Source: an uncultured bacterium
GTDB lineage: Bacteria > Bacteroidota > Bacteroidia > Bacteroidales > Bacteroidaceae
DNA: 33,418 nt
NCBI GenBank assembly: GCA_946188155.1
Contig: CAMHUC010000041.1
Coordinates: 1 to 33,418 of the forward strand
Direction of reading: 5' to 3'
A model generated the notes under the pieces. It was given only the letters and a program-made list of their open reading frames with translations, searched no databases and was not told the origin of the DNA. A program made the position numbers and the translations under genes. How positions within the stretch are numbered: position 1 is the stretch's first letter; each line of letters opens with the position of its first letter. Positions 24,110-32,724 of this stretch are shown piece by piece.

Positions 24110-26489
24110 ATTCAGAGGTAAGAGGGAAGAGGTGAGAGGTAAGAGAATAGACTGGATGGCGATACTGTGCGCAGCACTATTCACTATTCACTGTTCACTA
24201 TTCACTTCCTGCAAAGGGGACAGCGACCCTGTGACGGAGATAGTGCCCGCCCGCCACTGGGTGGAGAAGACCGTGGCCGTGGTGGCTCCCCTGAGCGATG
24301 CTGCCAAGAAGGGACAACTGGAGATCATAGCGGGCTGGTTCACGGAGAACCTGACCGAAGCCCAGCGCCAGGACACGCTGGCCATCAGGCTGAAGATAGA
24401 GTGGTACAACGAGGACACGGAAGACCTCACCGCCCTGAGTAAGACGCTGGCAGGGCGCGACGACATCACGGCCATCATCGGCCCCTTCGCCGACGATGCC
24501 GTGGCAGCCTTCGCCCCGGCCTGCCAAGAGGCCCGGAAGCCGCTCATCGTGCCCACCGCCACCAACGAGGAGCTACAGCGCCTCTACGCTGTCAAGAAAG
24601 TGAAAGGCAACAAGAGCGACGACCCCTTCCTCTGGGCGCTCACCGAGAGCGATGCCACGTTCGTGGAGACCATGATGGGTTCGTTTGCCGCCTTCAGCCA
24701 ACACTGGAGTTCTATCCTGGACATAACCAACAACAAGTCATGCTACTTCTTCTCGCCTGCCGGCACCTACGGGCAGACCTTTGAATACTGGGCACCCTTC
24801 TTCGCCGAGAACTACGGCATCGACTTGCTGGCCAACACGCAGTACCAGAGCAATGACGAGCTGGCCTCGGCGATGGCCAAGATCATCAAAGACCGAGGCT
24901 ACAATCAATATTATGGGAAGGCCATGTTCTGCGTGGTGGAGAGCCTTCAGCAGCTGCACGATCTGATTCCCCTGCTCCGCCAGCAGATTGATCCCGACCA
25001 TGCTGACTTCTTTGATGAGAATGATGGCTACTGGCAGACCGCGCTCATAGCCGCCAACACCTTTTTCGCCGTTCCCAACATCAACGAACAGGAACTCTAT
25101 GCCTTTGACGACAACGGAAAGTATGTGCTGAACAACCTCATCGGCTACTCGCCGTACGCCGACCCCACCACCGGTTTCGGGGAGAGTTTCCAGCGGCGTT
25201 TCACTAATCTGCCCACCTTTGCCGAGAGTAAGTTCTACGACGGGCTGCTGCTGGCCGCCTTCGCCGCCTGCTACCAGGCGCACTATCCCGCTGTGGGCAG
25301 CATCAACGATGCCATCATCGCCATCACCAAGGGCAACGGCAGCAATCTCGACGCTGCCGTGTGGGATGACATCGAGATGGCCAGCTACCTCAAGAGCATG
25401 GAGGACGGCCAGCTGCCAGCCTTCAGGGGAGCCTCCGGCGACATCGCCTTCGACCCGGCATCCTTCGCCCCCGCGTCGCACACCACTTACCTGCAATGGC
25501 AGATTCGCAAGTATGGTGAGGGTCAAGGGGGACGTTTCATCCCCCTGGGCTATTTCGACGACAGCGGCAGCCAGCGCCTTGTCAACAACCTGCAGGCATG
25601 GAAATACCTCTACGACCAGAATCAGGCCGAGGCCGACTTCGCCAAGCAGTCGGGCCAGGGTGCCAACATCACTTACCCCGCGCTCACTGACCAGTATGCC
25701 GTGCTCGTGCAAGGCAGCTATGAGGCGAAGAACCAGCGCCACATGGGCGATGTGATGATGATGTACCAACTGTTGCGTAAGGGCGGGTTCGACGACGACC
25801 ACATCATCCTCGTCGTCGACAAGGCCTGGGCTTCCGACAAGAAATACATCATACGTGCCGACCCTGACGGCCCCGACCTGATGGGCGGCACCGACCAGCT
25901 GCCCGCCGCCGTCATCGACTACGACAATGCCGACCTGAGCGCCGCCGACATCAGCAACATCCTCCTGGGCATCCAGACCAGCCGCACCCCCACGGTGCTG
26001 CCCCGCGATGCCGGACAGAACGTGCTCCTCTTCTGGAGCGGACACGGTACTTCCAGTTCGTTTGAATGGCGCGACGCGCCATTTTTCAACGGGTTCACCA
26101 CCACGCTGATGCAGAGCACCGCCCAGACCATGCTCAGCAGCGATGCCCCCACCTGCCGCAAACTGCTCGTGGTGGCAGAGCCGTGCTTCGGCGAGAGCGT
26201 CATCAGCGCACTCGAAGGTATCAACGGCGCCCTGGGCATGAGCGGCGCCAACCGCTACGAGCAGTCGTTTGGTGACAACTGGAGCCCGACGGAGGGATAC
26301 CTCTGCGACCGCTTCACGCTGAACTTCTACAACTGCCTCTCCGACAATCCCCAGACGAACTACCATGACCTGTTCCTCTATCTGGCCGAGCACACCATCG
26401 CCTCGCACGCCAGGATTGTCAATGCCAACCACTTCGGCAACCTCTCGGCGGCCAACCCCGGCGAGTTCATCACCTATTTGAAGAATTGA
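24099..26489 (+). CDS. Lipoprotein fusing a LivJ-like binding domain to a legumain-like C13 peptidase
   Basis: A 796-residue lipoprotein (lipobox LFTSC, Cys 38). Residues of about 55-500 match type I periplasmic binding proteins (Peripla_BP_6/LivJ): 'KTVAVVAPLSDAAKKGQLEIIAGW', 'ITAIIGPFADDAVAAFAPACQEARKPLIVPTATN'. From about residue 535 a clan CD cysteine peptidase follows: 'YAVLVQGS', 'NQRHMGDVMMMYQLLRKGGF' (Arg 547, His 548, as in the legumain S1 region), catalytic His in 'WSGHG' (His 649) and catalytic Cys in 'VVAEPCFGES' (Cys 696). All three match the C13 (legumain/GPI8) pattern, so the enzyme is probably active. The start at 24099 has GGAGG upstream and overlaps the BMP gene, so the two are co-translated. 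The signal peptide is encoded by 7-bp tandem repeats. Substrate unknown. Confidence 0.85.
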   Translation: MRSEFRGKREEVRGKRIDWMAILCAALFTIHCSLFTSCKGDSDPVTEIVPARHWVEKTVAVVAPLSDAAKKGQLEIIAGWFTENLTEAQRQDTLAIRLKIEWYNEDTEDLTALSKTLAGRDDITAIIGPFADDAVAAFAPACQEARKPLIVPTATNEELQRLYAVKKVKGNKSDDPFLWALTESDATFVETMMGSFAAFSQHWSSILDITNNKSCYFFSPAGTYGQTFEYWAPFFAENYGIDLLANTQYQSNDELASAMAKIIKDRGYNQYYGKAMFCVVESLQQLHDLIPLLRQQIDPDHADFFDENDGYWQTALIAANTFFAVPNINEQELYAFDDNGKYVLNNLIGYSPYADPTTGFGESFQRRFTNLPTFAESKFYDGLLLAAFAACYQAHYPAVGSINDAIIAITKGNGSNLDAAVWDDIEMASYLKSMEDGQLPAFRGASGDIAFDPASFAPASHTTYLQWQIRKYGEGQGGRFIPLGYFDDSGSQRLVNNLQAWKYLYDQNQAEADFAKQSGQGANITYPALTDQYAVLVQGSYEAKNQRHMGDVMMMYQLLRKGGFDDDHIILVVDKAWASDKKYIIRADPDGPDLMGGTDQLPAAVIDYDNADLSAADISNILLGIQTSRTPTVLPRDAGQNVLLFWSGHGTSSSFEWRDAPFFNGFTTTLMQSTAQTMLSSDAPTCRKLLVVAEPCFGESVISALEGINGALGMSGANRYEQSFGDNWSPTEGYLCDRFTLNFYNCLSDNPQTNYHDLFLYLAEHTIASHARIVNANHFGNLSAANPGEFITYLKN
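24175..24209 (+). repeat. Heptanucleotide tandem repeat (CACTATT) inside the signal-peptide codons
   Basis: CACTATT, CACTATT, CACTGTT, CACTATT, CACTTCC run without gaps through the lipoprotein signal of the peptidase fusion gene. Gain or loss of one 7-bp unit would shift the frame before the lipobox. The upstream coding stretch (24112-24146) is also low-complexity (GAGGTAAGAG-type). Confidence 0.75.
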
Positions 26490-26533
26490 AGAAAGTAAAT
26501 ACACATTATTATATTAATTAAACAAATTAGACA

Positions 26534-27007
26534 ATGAAAAAATTAAATCTATGGATGCTGGCCGCCATTCTGACACTCTGCGGCCTCACCACTGCGCTCA
26601 CCTCGTGCAGCAGCGACGACGACATCGTTCAGGCCACGCCAATTAGCGCTGAGCTACTCAGCAAGTTGTGGTACAACGAAACCACGGTGGACTACACCTT
26701 CGACGACGGTACCAAGGAGACGCTGAAGCAGGTCACTGCCTTCGACTTCGACGATGACGGCGAAGGCAAGGAGTATTTCTTCTATGTTGATGCCGACAAC
26801 AAAATGAGAGAGGATATGCCCAAGCTGTTAGGAGCCGACTTCGTCTATACGAACCTGTCGGGCATCATCCACATTTCGCGCAAGGACCTGCTGGGCACCG
26901 ATGCCATGCGGAATCTTGTGCGCGAGGCGAAGTACCAGGGCGGCACGCTCGTTGTCAGCGGCGACAACGTCAGCCTGCTGCCTGCTACGGATGCCCAGAA
27001 GGCCTAG
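26534..27007 (+). pseudogene. Lipoprotein N-terminal module, cut from a phosphoesterase domain by in-frame TAG
   Basis: 157 residues: signal peptide with lipobox ALTSC, an acidic SSDDD tether, then a beta-rich module ('LSKLWYNET', 'VTAFDFDDDGEGKEYFFYVDADN') that looks lipocalin-like. It ends '...LLPATDAQKA' followed by TAG (27005-27007) and then 'LEAWLPEG' in the same frame. The neighbour at 28664 reads '...SPATDAQKAQLEAWLPDG', so a CAG Gln codon here became TAG. The original product was one 648-residue lipoprotein with the phosphoesterase at 27008-28480. As it stands only this module would be exported, unless the TAG is read through. Confidence 0.8.
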
Positions 27008-28480
27008 TTGGAAGCGTGGCTGCCCGAAGGTGGCAACGCGAATACGGACTACAAGAACATCCTCGTGATGAGCGACATCCACGTGATGTCGCCGCAGCTG
27101 CTGGTGAAAGAGGGTTCGGCCTTCAGCAGTTATCTGAATTCAGACCCCAAGTTGCTGGAATACAGTGGTGAGGTGCTGGAACAGCTTGTCGCCGAGGCCG
27201 TGAAGCGCAAGCCCGACCTCGTACTCATACCCGGCGACCTGACCAAAGACGGCGAGCTGGTGAGCCACCAGCTGGTAGTGAGCATCCTCACCCCTCTGCG
27301 CACTGCAGGCATACCGGTGATCGTAGTGCCGGGCAATCACGACATCGACAATCCTGAGGGCTATTACTTCGACGGAGACGAGAAACGCTCCGCGGAGCGC
27401 ACATCGCCCGATCAGTTCAAGCAGCTGTATGCCGACTTCGGCTATAACCAGGCCTACGCCACCGATCCTGCCTCGCTGTCGTTCGTCTGCGAACCGCTCG
27501 AAGGACTGGTGCTGCTGTGCCTCGACACAAACATGTATGAGTTCAATGAGTACTTAGACAGGGGTGGCAAGAGAGACTACAACCAGACTGCCGGCCGCTT
27601 ACGCCCCGCCACAATCACCTGGGCCCTGGCTGAGGCCGACAAGGCTCGCGCCAAAGGCAAGCAGGTAATACTGATGGAGCACCACAACATCGTGCAGCAC
27701 CACGATGCCCAGGCCCAGATACAGAGCGAATACATCATTGAGAACCATACGAGCGTGAGTCAACAGATGGCTAGGCACGGCGTTCACCTGGCCTTCACCG
27801 GACATACCCACCTGCAGGATATTGCCGCCTACCATTACTACGACGCCCTGAAGGTGAAGAATGACAGTATCGTCGACGTGTCGACGGGATCCACCATCTC
27901 CTATCCCAACCCCTGGCGCACCATCAGGGTCTCGGGCGACTTCACCAAGTGGGAGATTGCCACGGAATATATTAAGTCGATACCCTCGCTGGCCGACGTG
28001 CAGGGAACGTGCTACAAGCGTCTCGCCGACAATATCAGCGGCGGACTGAAGTGGCACATCGAATACGCATGGGATGAAATTTACAAGAAAAAACCCTATC
28101 TGACAGCGTTGGGCTGCAATGATCAGTTCCTACCCGACAATCCTGCAGATCTGACTAAGCTTATAACCGATTACCTCATCGACGACCTCACCAAGGTGTA
28201 TATGATTCACAACGAGGGTAATGAGTGGCAACATGAGGACCCCGAAGCACTGATAGAACGGCTGAAGACCAACCTGCAGAAGATGTTCCGCGAACGGTCG
28301 GAATATGTAGAGCAGTGGGAACTCACAACAGCATTCCTCGAATCGCTCGTAGGAACCGTGTTCGACAATCATCTTAAACCCGGACTCAGGAGTATGCTTT
28401 CCGATATCAACCAGATGAATGAGCCGTTGAGGAGCAGTAGGACTGACGACCTCAACACGGTGCTGACCATCGGACGCTAA
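27008..28480 (+). pseudogene. Calcineurin-like metallophosphoesterase domain, separated from its lipoprotein module
   Basis: In the same frame as the upstream module, directly behind the TAG. The metallophosphoesterase motifs are all present: 'VMSDIH' (D-x-H), 'IPGDLTKDGE', 'VPGNHDID', 'LMEHHN' and 'AFTGHTHLQD'. These bind the two metal ions, so the domain itself is intact. Unaided translation would have to begin at the TTG at 27008 or inside the domain. No signal peptide would then be present, so secretion to the surface is unlikely without TAG read-through. The last 170 residues, after the catalytic core, are helical and belong to this subfamily. Substrate unknown; phosphodiesters or nucleotides are typical. 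Confidence 0.8.
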
Positions 28481-28518
28481 TTTCGCAATTACACATTATT
28501 ATATATAGGACAATGAAA

Positions 28519-28650
28519 TTGTTTAAAGTTTAAAGTTTATAGTTTATAGTTGATTACCTCTATAGGTGGGAGGGCTTGCAGGGGACTCGGCTCTGCCGCT
28601 TGGCTCGTCCGAGAATCATCTATAAACTATAAACCTTAAACTATAAACAA
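28519..28650. repeat. 132-bp hairpin element with 31-bp terminal inverted repeats
   Basis: The left arm (28519-28549) and right arm (28620-28650) match as inverted copies at 29 of 31 positions. The left arm consists of 7-bp units (GTTTAAA twice, GTTTATA twice). The centre is GC-rich with no promoter and no ORF. It sits between a short ATG-AAA start-like remnant (28513) and the true start at 28664, as if inserted into the leader. A 14-bp stretch ACACATTATTATAT occurs just upstream here (28491-28504) and before the previous lipoprotein (26501-26514). Confidence 0.75.
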
Positions 28651-28663
28651 ATAGAAATAAAGT

Positions 28664-31027
28664 ATGAAAAGGACATTCTTATGGATGATGGCCGCCATCC
28701 TGACACTCTGCGGCCTCACCACTGCGCTCACCTCATGCAGCGACAGCGACGACGGCCCTCAGGGCATGCCCATTAGTGCCGAACAACTCAACAAGATGTG
28801 GTACGCAGAGGCCACAAAGAACTACACCTTCGCCGACGGCAGACAGGAGCAGCTGAAGCAGGTCACCGTACTCAACTTCAGCGAGAACGGTACCGGACGG
28901 GAGTACTCGTTCTATGTCGATGCCGACAATGAAGTCTGTGACGATGCCGACGGTCTGCTGGGCATAGAGTTCACCTACACCAACAACGACGGCGTAATCC
29001 GCACCACGCGCAAGGACATCCTCAACGATGCAACCGCCGACCTGGTCAGGGAGTTCAGATACCAGGACGGCAAGCTCGTCACGAGCAATGCCGACCTCAG
29101 CCTGTCGCCGGCCACCGATGCACAGAAGGCCCAACTGGAAGCATGGTTGCCCGACGGAGCCAATGGCTTAAACCCCAACAATGGTTTAGGCTTAACAGGC
29201 TTCAACGCCTCGTCCTGGCGCGCGAAGCAGGACATCTTTCTCTACACCGGCAAGGACTATGACGTAGCCGATGTCATATACCGTGGATATATTAAGGTGC
29301 CCCTGCCCTGGAACGATAGCGACAGACAGAGCAACCTCCCCATGAATTTCTGCGACGACATCACCCCAGAGAACGGCTGGGAACTGGTGATGAACCGCTG
29401 TGGCAACAGTGCTATTGCCAATGAGAACTTTTTTGCCCTGTACAACAAGTACTTAGGCATCCTGCGCATGTTCTACTACATGCCGGCAAAAAGTGGCGAT
29501 GGCAACGACCACTACTGGTGCGTACGCTTAAATGGCGACATGGTGTACCGCTCGCCCATGATATACTCCATGCCGCAGGACATGAAGATTGTCAAGCCTG
29601 AGACATTCGGACTGGAAGGTGTGTCGCAGAGCGACCAGCTCTACATGAATATCACACCATGGACGGAGATCGACCTCACCACCGACGGCATCGTTCCCAG
29701 GCAGGGATGGTGGGCCTTCGACCTGGACTTGTCGACCTACCGCCCCGACGTCGACCTCACCGACAATTTAATCAAGATGTGGGTCGACGAGACCACGACG
29801 TCCAACGTTTCGCTGGTCACCGCCCTGCAAGGCTCACTCGACGGTTCACTGAAAGGCGATATCAACCTACAGGCACAATTCCAGAAGGGCAATAAGGCCG
29901 CCAAGGTATGCGGCACCGTCTTCAAGGCCCTCAAGGGCGCCGCCGACATTGGGGCCGGCATAGCCAGTTTTATCGGGAAAGATCCCGCTGGCGGCATAGC
30001 CAACATCGGTAATGCTTTGGGTACCATTGGCGACATCTGCACCGAATACGGACAAGACAAACTGACGGGTTTCAAAGGCACCATGAACGCCACCATCAAT
30101 CTGGCACTCACTGCCAATGCCTCTACCGAAGGCACCATCAAGGCGTACACCAAAGTCGATGAAATCGTATCGTCCGAGATGAGCATCGGCAAGAATTTCA
30201 AACTGAAGGGCACCGGTCTCGGCAAGGGCGTATGGAGCCTCAAGTCCAGCCCCAAGATCTATATGACCAACGTCATGACAACAGAATCTCTCGCAACCCG
30301 CCCCTATGGATGCGTATGGTTCTTCGACCCCAGCAGCATTGAAGTGGATTTGAACCCCGAAGTGTTCGGCGACGATGTGGACTCGTTGCGGGTCGATGCC
30401 GTCTGTCTGGTACGTGACGGCACTTCGTGGTCAAGCATTGACAAGTACCGCTCGGCCCTGGGACTGAAGGACCGTAAGATTTACCAGAGCAACTACACAA
30501 ATAGCAATATCCAGACGAAGATCGATCTTTCCGACCTTCAGGCTTGGAATACAATTGGAAACTTCTACTCTAGGGAGAATCTCTACGATCGTATGCCTGA
30601 GGACGTCTGTTTCCCGATTTCGATAATGCACAAGTCAAGCAATGAAGACCTGAATATGGGCATATGGGGAGCTGGTATGACCGATAACTTGTCAATATTC
30701 GGCACGCCAAAATTCATCATCGAGCCGATGATGTCCACCAAAGACGAGAGCAAATGCTGCACTGCTCCACCTGTCGTGGTCAATGTCGTTGTCACCGTCA
30801 AACTCAAGAGCAACGGCAAGAAGTTCATGTACAGCGGCGAGTTCCTGCCCGAAATCGAGTTCCTGCCATGGCAGTTGAAAGCCGACGAATGGGTAGCGCT
30901 GTGGAACCGGGTGAAGACTGGCCCCAGTTATTACCAGAAATACCCTGACTACAATCCCACATACGAACTCCACAAGCAGCGCATGCTGGACAAGATGAAA
31001 CTCATCTACCCAAATGCTATTAATTAA
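28664..31027 (+). CDS. Large surface lipoprotein with shared N-terminal module and unknown C-terminal domain
   Basis: A 787-residue lipoprotein (lipobox ALTSC, then SDSDD). Residues of about 35-165 are the same module as at 26534 ('LNKMWYAEA', 'NFSENGTGREYSFYVDADN'). The remaining 620 residues fit no family I know. A Gly/Ala-rich hydrophobic segment at about 405-465 ('ALKGAADIGAGIASFIGKD', 'GGIANIGNALGTIGD') is followed by alternating Thr/Ala/Asn strands ('TMNATINLALTANASTEGT'). That could suit membrane insertion or a glycine-zipper, as in some pore formers, but this is only a guess. A Cys pair (KCCTAPP) occurs near residue 700. It is the last gene before a terminator at 31093. Confidence 0.8.
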   Translation: MKRTFLWMMAAILTLCGLTTALTSCSDSDDGPQGMPISAEQLNKMWYAEATKNYTFADGRQEQLKQVTVLNFSENGTGREYSFYVDADNEVCDDADGLLGIEFTYTNNDGVIRTTRKDILNDATADLVREFRYQDGKLVTSNADLSLSPATDAQKAQLEAWLPDGANGLNPNNGLGLTGFNASSWRAKQDIFLYTGKDYDVADVIYRGYIKVPLPWNDSDRQSNLPMNFCDDITPENGWELVMNRCGNSAIANENFFALYNKYLGILRMFYYMPAKSGDGNDHYWCVRLNGDMVYRSPMIYSMPQDMKIVKPETFGLEGVSQSDQLYMNITPWTEIDLTTDGIVPRQGWWAFDLDLSTYRPDVDLTDNLIKMWVDETTTSNVSLVTALQGSLDGSLKGDINLQAQFQKGNKAAKVCGTVFKALKGAADIGAGIASFIGKDPAGGIANIGNALGTIGDICTEYGQDKLTGFKGTMNATINLALTANASTEGTIKAYTKVDEIVSSEMSIGKNFKLKGTGLGKGVWSLKSSPKIYMTNVMTTESLATRPYGCVWFFDPSSIEVDLNPEVFGDDVDSLRVDAVCLVRDGTSWSSIDKYRSALGLKDRKIYQSNYTNSNIQTKIDLSDLQAWNTIGNFYSRENLYDRMPEDVCFPISIMHKSSNEDLNMGIWGAGMTDNLSIFGTPKFIIEPMMSTKDESKCCTAPPVVVNVVVTVKLKSNGKKFMYSGEFLPEIEFLPWQLKADEWVALWNRVKTGPSYYQKYPDYNPTYELHKQRMLDKMKLIYPNAIN

Positions 31028-31092
31028 GCTGTGATAGGCGGTAGCCGTCACCGACGGTGAACCCCGCTGAATCAGTAAAATGCGATAAAAAG

Positions 31093-31119
31093 CCGAAAGT
31101 CTTTGCACTTTCGGTTTTT
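31093..31119 (+). terminator. Rho-independent terminator
   Basis: CCGAAAGT (31093-31100), loop CTTTGC, ACTTTCGG (31107-31114) and a T5 run. An A-run precedes the stem, so it could work in both directions. It separates the 28664 gene from the LRR lipoprotein, implying that the latter has its own promoter or depends on read-through. Confidence 0.85.
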
Positions 31120-31141
31120 ATACAAACGAAAACAGGAAAGT

Positions 31142-32551
31142 ATGAAAAGGACATTCTTATCGATGCTGGCCGCCATCCTTACACTCTGCGGCTCAGTGAC
31201 TGCGCTCACCGCGTGCAGCAGTGACGACAGTGATGACAATGACACGACAGCAACAGAGCCGGGCAACGGCACGCTGAACCAGCAGCTGACGGGCACGTGG
31301 TACGCCTTTTATGAGGCCAGCGGCACGACGACGGCCCAGAACCCGGACACCAAGGCTACTGTGACAGTAGACTATTCGCACGTGCTGGAGGTCTATGACT
31401 TCGATGATAACGGCGAAGGATTCGTCCGTCGGCTCTTCTTTGGCGACAAGGAGTTTAAGCCGCTGGGCATGCAGGGCCTGGCTCAGTTTAAGTACACCTC
31501 CACCATCGAGCGACCACTGGTGGAGGGCCAAGACCTGGGCAGCGGGCGCGTCAGCGTGACATTCAGCGACGGCACTTGGCGCGACAGCTTCACAGCCAGC
31601 GGCACGCTGACCTACGATGACGATAACCTGACGGCCACAGGTATCGGCGGCAAGCAGGTGGTGATGCTGCCTGCCAACGAAGAGATGAGCAATGCCATCG
31701 ACGGCTGGAGCGGTATCAGCGACGGCAACGCCGCTGCCGCTGCTGCCGCCGGAGCCGGCATCATCAGCCTCGAAGGCATCGCCACCCTCGACTGGCACGG
31801 TCTGTTCTACCTCTTGGAGCCCAACAAGCAGGCAGCCATCATCGGCGTCACCGACTATAGCATCACTGACATCACGGTGGATAGCTATCGCAACATGTCG
31901 TATATCAGCACCGCTCAAGTGTACCACATCAGCAGGATCGGCCCGGGAGCCTTACGGGGCTTGAAGCATCTGCGCAGCATCAATATGGCAGACAGTGGCA
32001 TACAGGAAATCGGCGCCGAGGCCTTCAAGGGCTGCAAGAGTCTGGTGACGGCCACCATCCCTGCCAGCTGCACCGTCCTGGGCAAGGAGGCCTACATGGA
32101 CTGCACCAACCTGAAGACGGCCAACATGCCTGGTGTGAACGAGATGGGCGAGGGATGCTTTGAAAACTGCTCCAGCATGACCACGGTGTCGCTCAGCCGC
32201 GAGGGTCTGGTGACCATCCCCCGTCGCGCCTTCTACGGCTGCCGAGGGCTGATGTCGTTAGAGATTCCCGACTGCGTGGTCGACATCGAGGCCGAGGCCT
32301 TCCGGGGCTGTGCGGGATTCAACCCGCTGATCCTGCCCAAGAAGCTGGCAAGCGTGGGCGACTATGCCTTCGAGGGCTGCACCAGCCTGATCACGCTGAC
32401 CTGTCATAACGACAACCTGAAGTTCGGCAAGTATGCCTTTGCCAACTGCACCAGTCTGCTCACCGTGACGCCCGGACAGTTCTACTCTAAGATCGACGAG
32501 ACGGTGTTCTCCGGGTGCAAGAAGCTGAGGGCCGTTCCGAAAGGACTGTAG
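31142..32551 (+). CDS. BspA-like leucine-rich-repeat surface lipoprotein
   Basis: Start at ATG 31142 (MKRTFLSMLAAILTLCG) because it opens the same signal peptide as the neighbours; a longer in-frame start at 31103 overlaps the terminator. The 469-residue product has lipobox ALTAC, acidic tether, an N-terminal module ('GTWYAFYEASGTT', 'VYDFDDNGEG') shared with the next lipoprotein, and an Ala-rich linker near 195-205. About nine LRR_5/BspA repeats (pattern AFxGCxSLxxxxI) run from about 255 to the end. BspA-type proteins bind host or bacterial surface components. Stop is TAG. Confidence 0.9.
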   Translation: MKRTFLSMLAAILTLCGSVTALTACSSDDSDDNDTTATEPGNGTLNQQLTGTWYAFYEASGTTTAQNPDTKATVTVDYSHVLEVYDFDDNGEGFVRRLFFGDKEFKPLGMQGLAQFKYTSTIERPLVEGQDLGSGRVSVTFSDGTWRDSFTASGTLTYDDDNLTATGIGGKQVVMLPANEEMSNAIDGWSGISDGNAAAAAAAGAGIISLEGIATLDWHGLFYLLEPNKQAAIIGVTDYSITDITVDSYRNMSYISTAQVYHISRIGPGALRGLKHLRSINMADSGIQEIGAEAFKGCKSLVTATIPASCTVLGKEAYMDCTNLKTANMPGVNEMGEGCFENCSSMTTVSLSREGLVTIPRRAFYGCRGLMSLEIPDCVVDIEAEAFRGCAGFNPLILPKKLASVGDYAFEGCTSLITLTCHNDNLKFGKYAFANCTSLLTVTPGQFYSKIDETVFSGCKKLRAVPKGL

Positions 32552-32561
32552 GATTCGGATT

Positions 32562-32686
32562 TGGAAAGAAATTACCGTAATCAGCATAATTAGGATTTAG
32601 GAATGGAATTAGAATAATTACCATAATCTTTTTAGGGGCGTAAAGCTCACCGCAAAGTTAATGCGTATTACGGTAATTTCTTTCCA
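32562..32686. repeat. 125-bp segment flanked by perfect 20-bp inverted repeats
   Basis: The arms at 32562-32581 and 32667-32686 are perfect inverted copies. The 85-bp segment between them contains TAACTTTG on the minus strand (32660-32653), identical to the tra and BMP -7 boxes. Inversion would turn that box toward the lipoprotein starting at 32725. This is the arrangement of invertible promoters in Bacteroidales, though a plain MITE or hairpin is equally possible. No recombinase is in view. Confidence 0.65.
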
Positions 32687-32724
32687 TCCTCTGGAGAGGC
32701 TGAGTGAAATTGAAATATTGTAAA

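Noticed and set aside
24738..26504. 588-codon open frame on the minus strand
   Set aside because: It lies antisense to the binding-domain/C13 fusion, which has clear motifs. Long antisense frames are expected in GC-rich coding DNA, and the product is Val/Gly-rich with no domain.
26534..28480. TAG reassigned to Gln throughout this genome
   Set aside because: Several intact genes here end in TAG at the expected place (for example 8618, 22265 and 32549), so a general code change is not supported.
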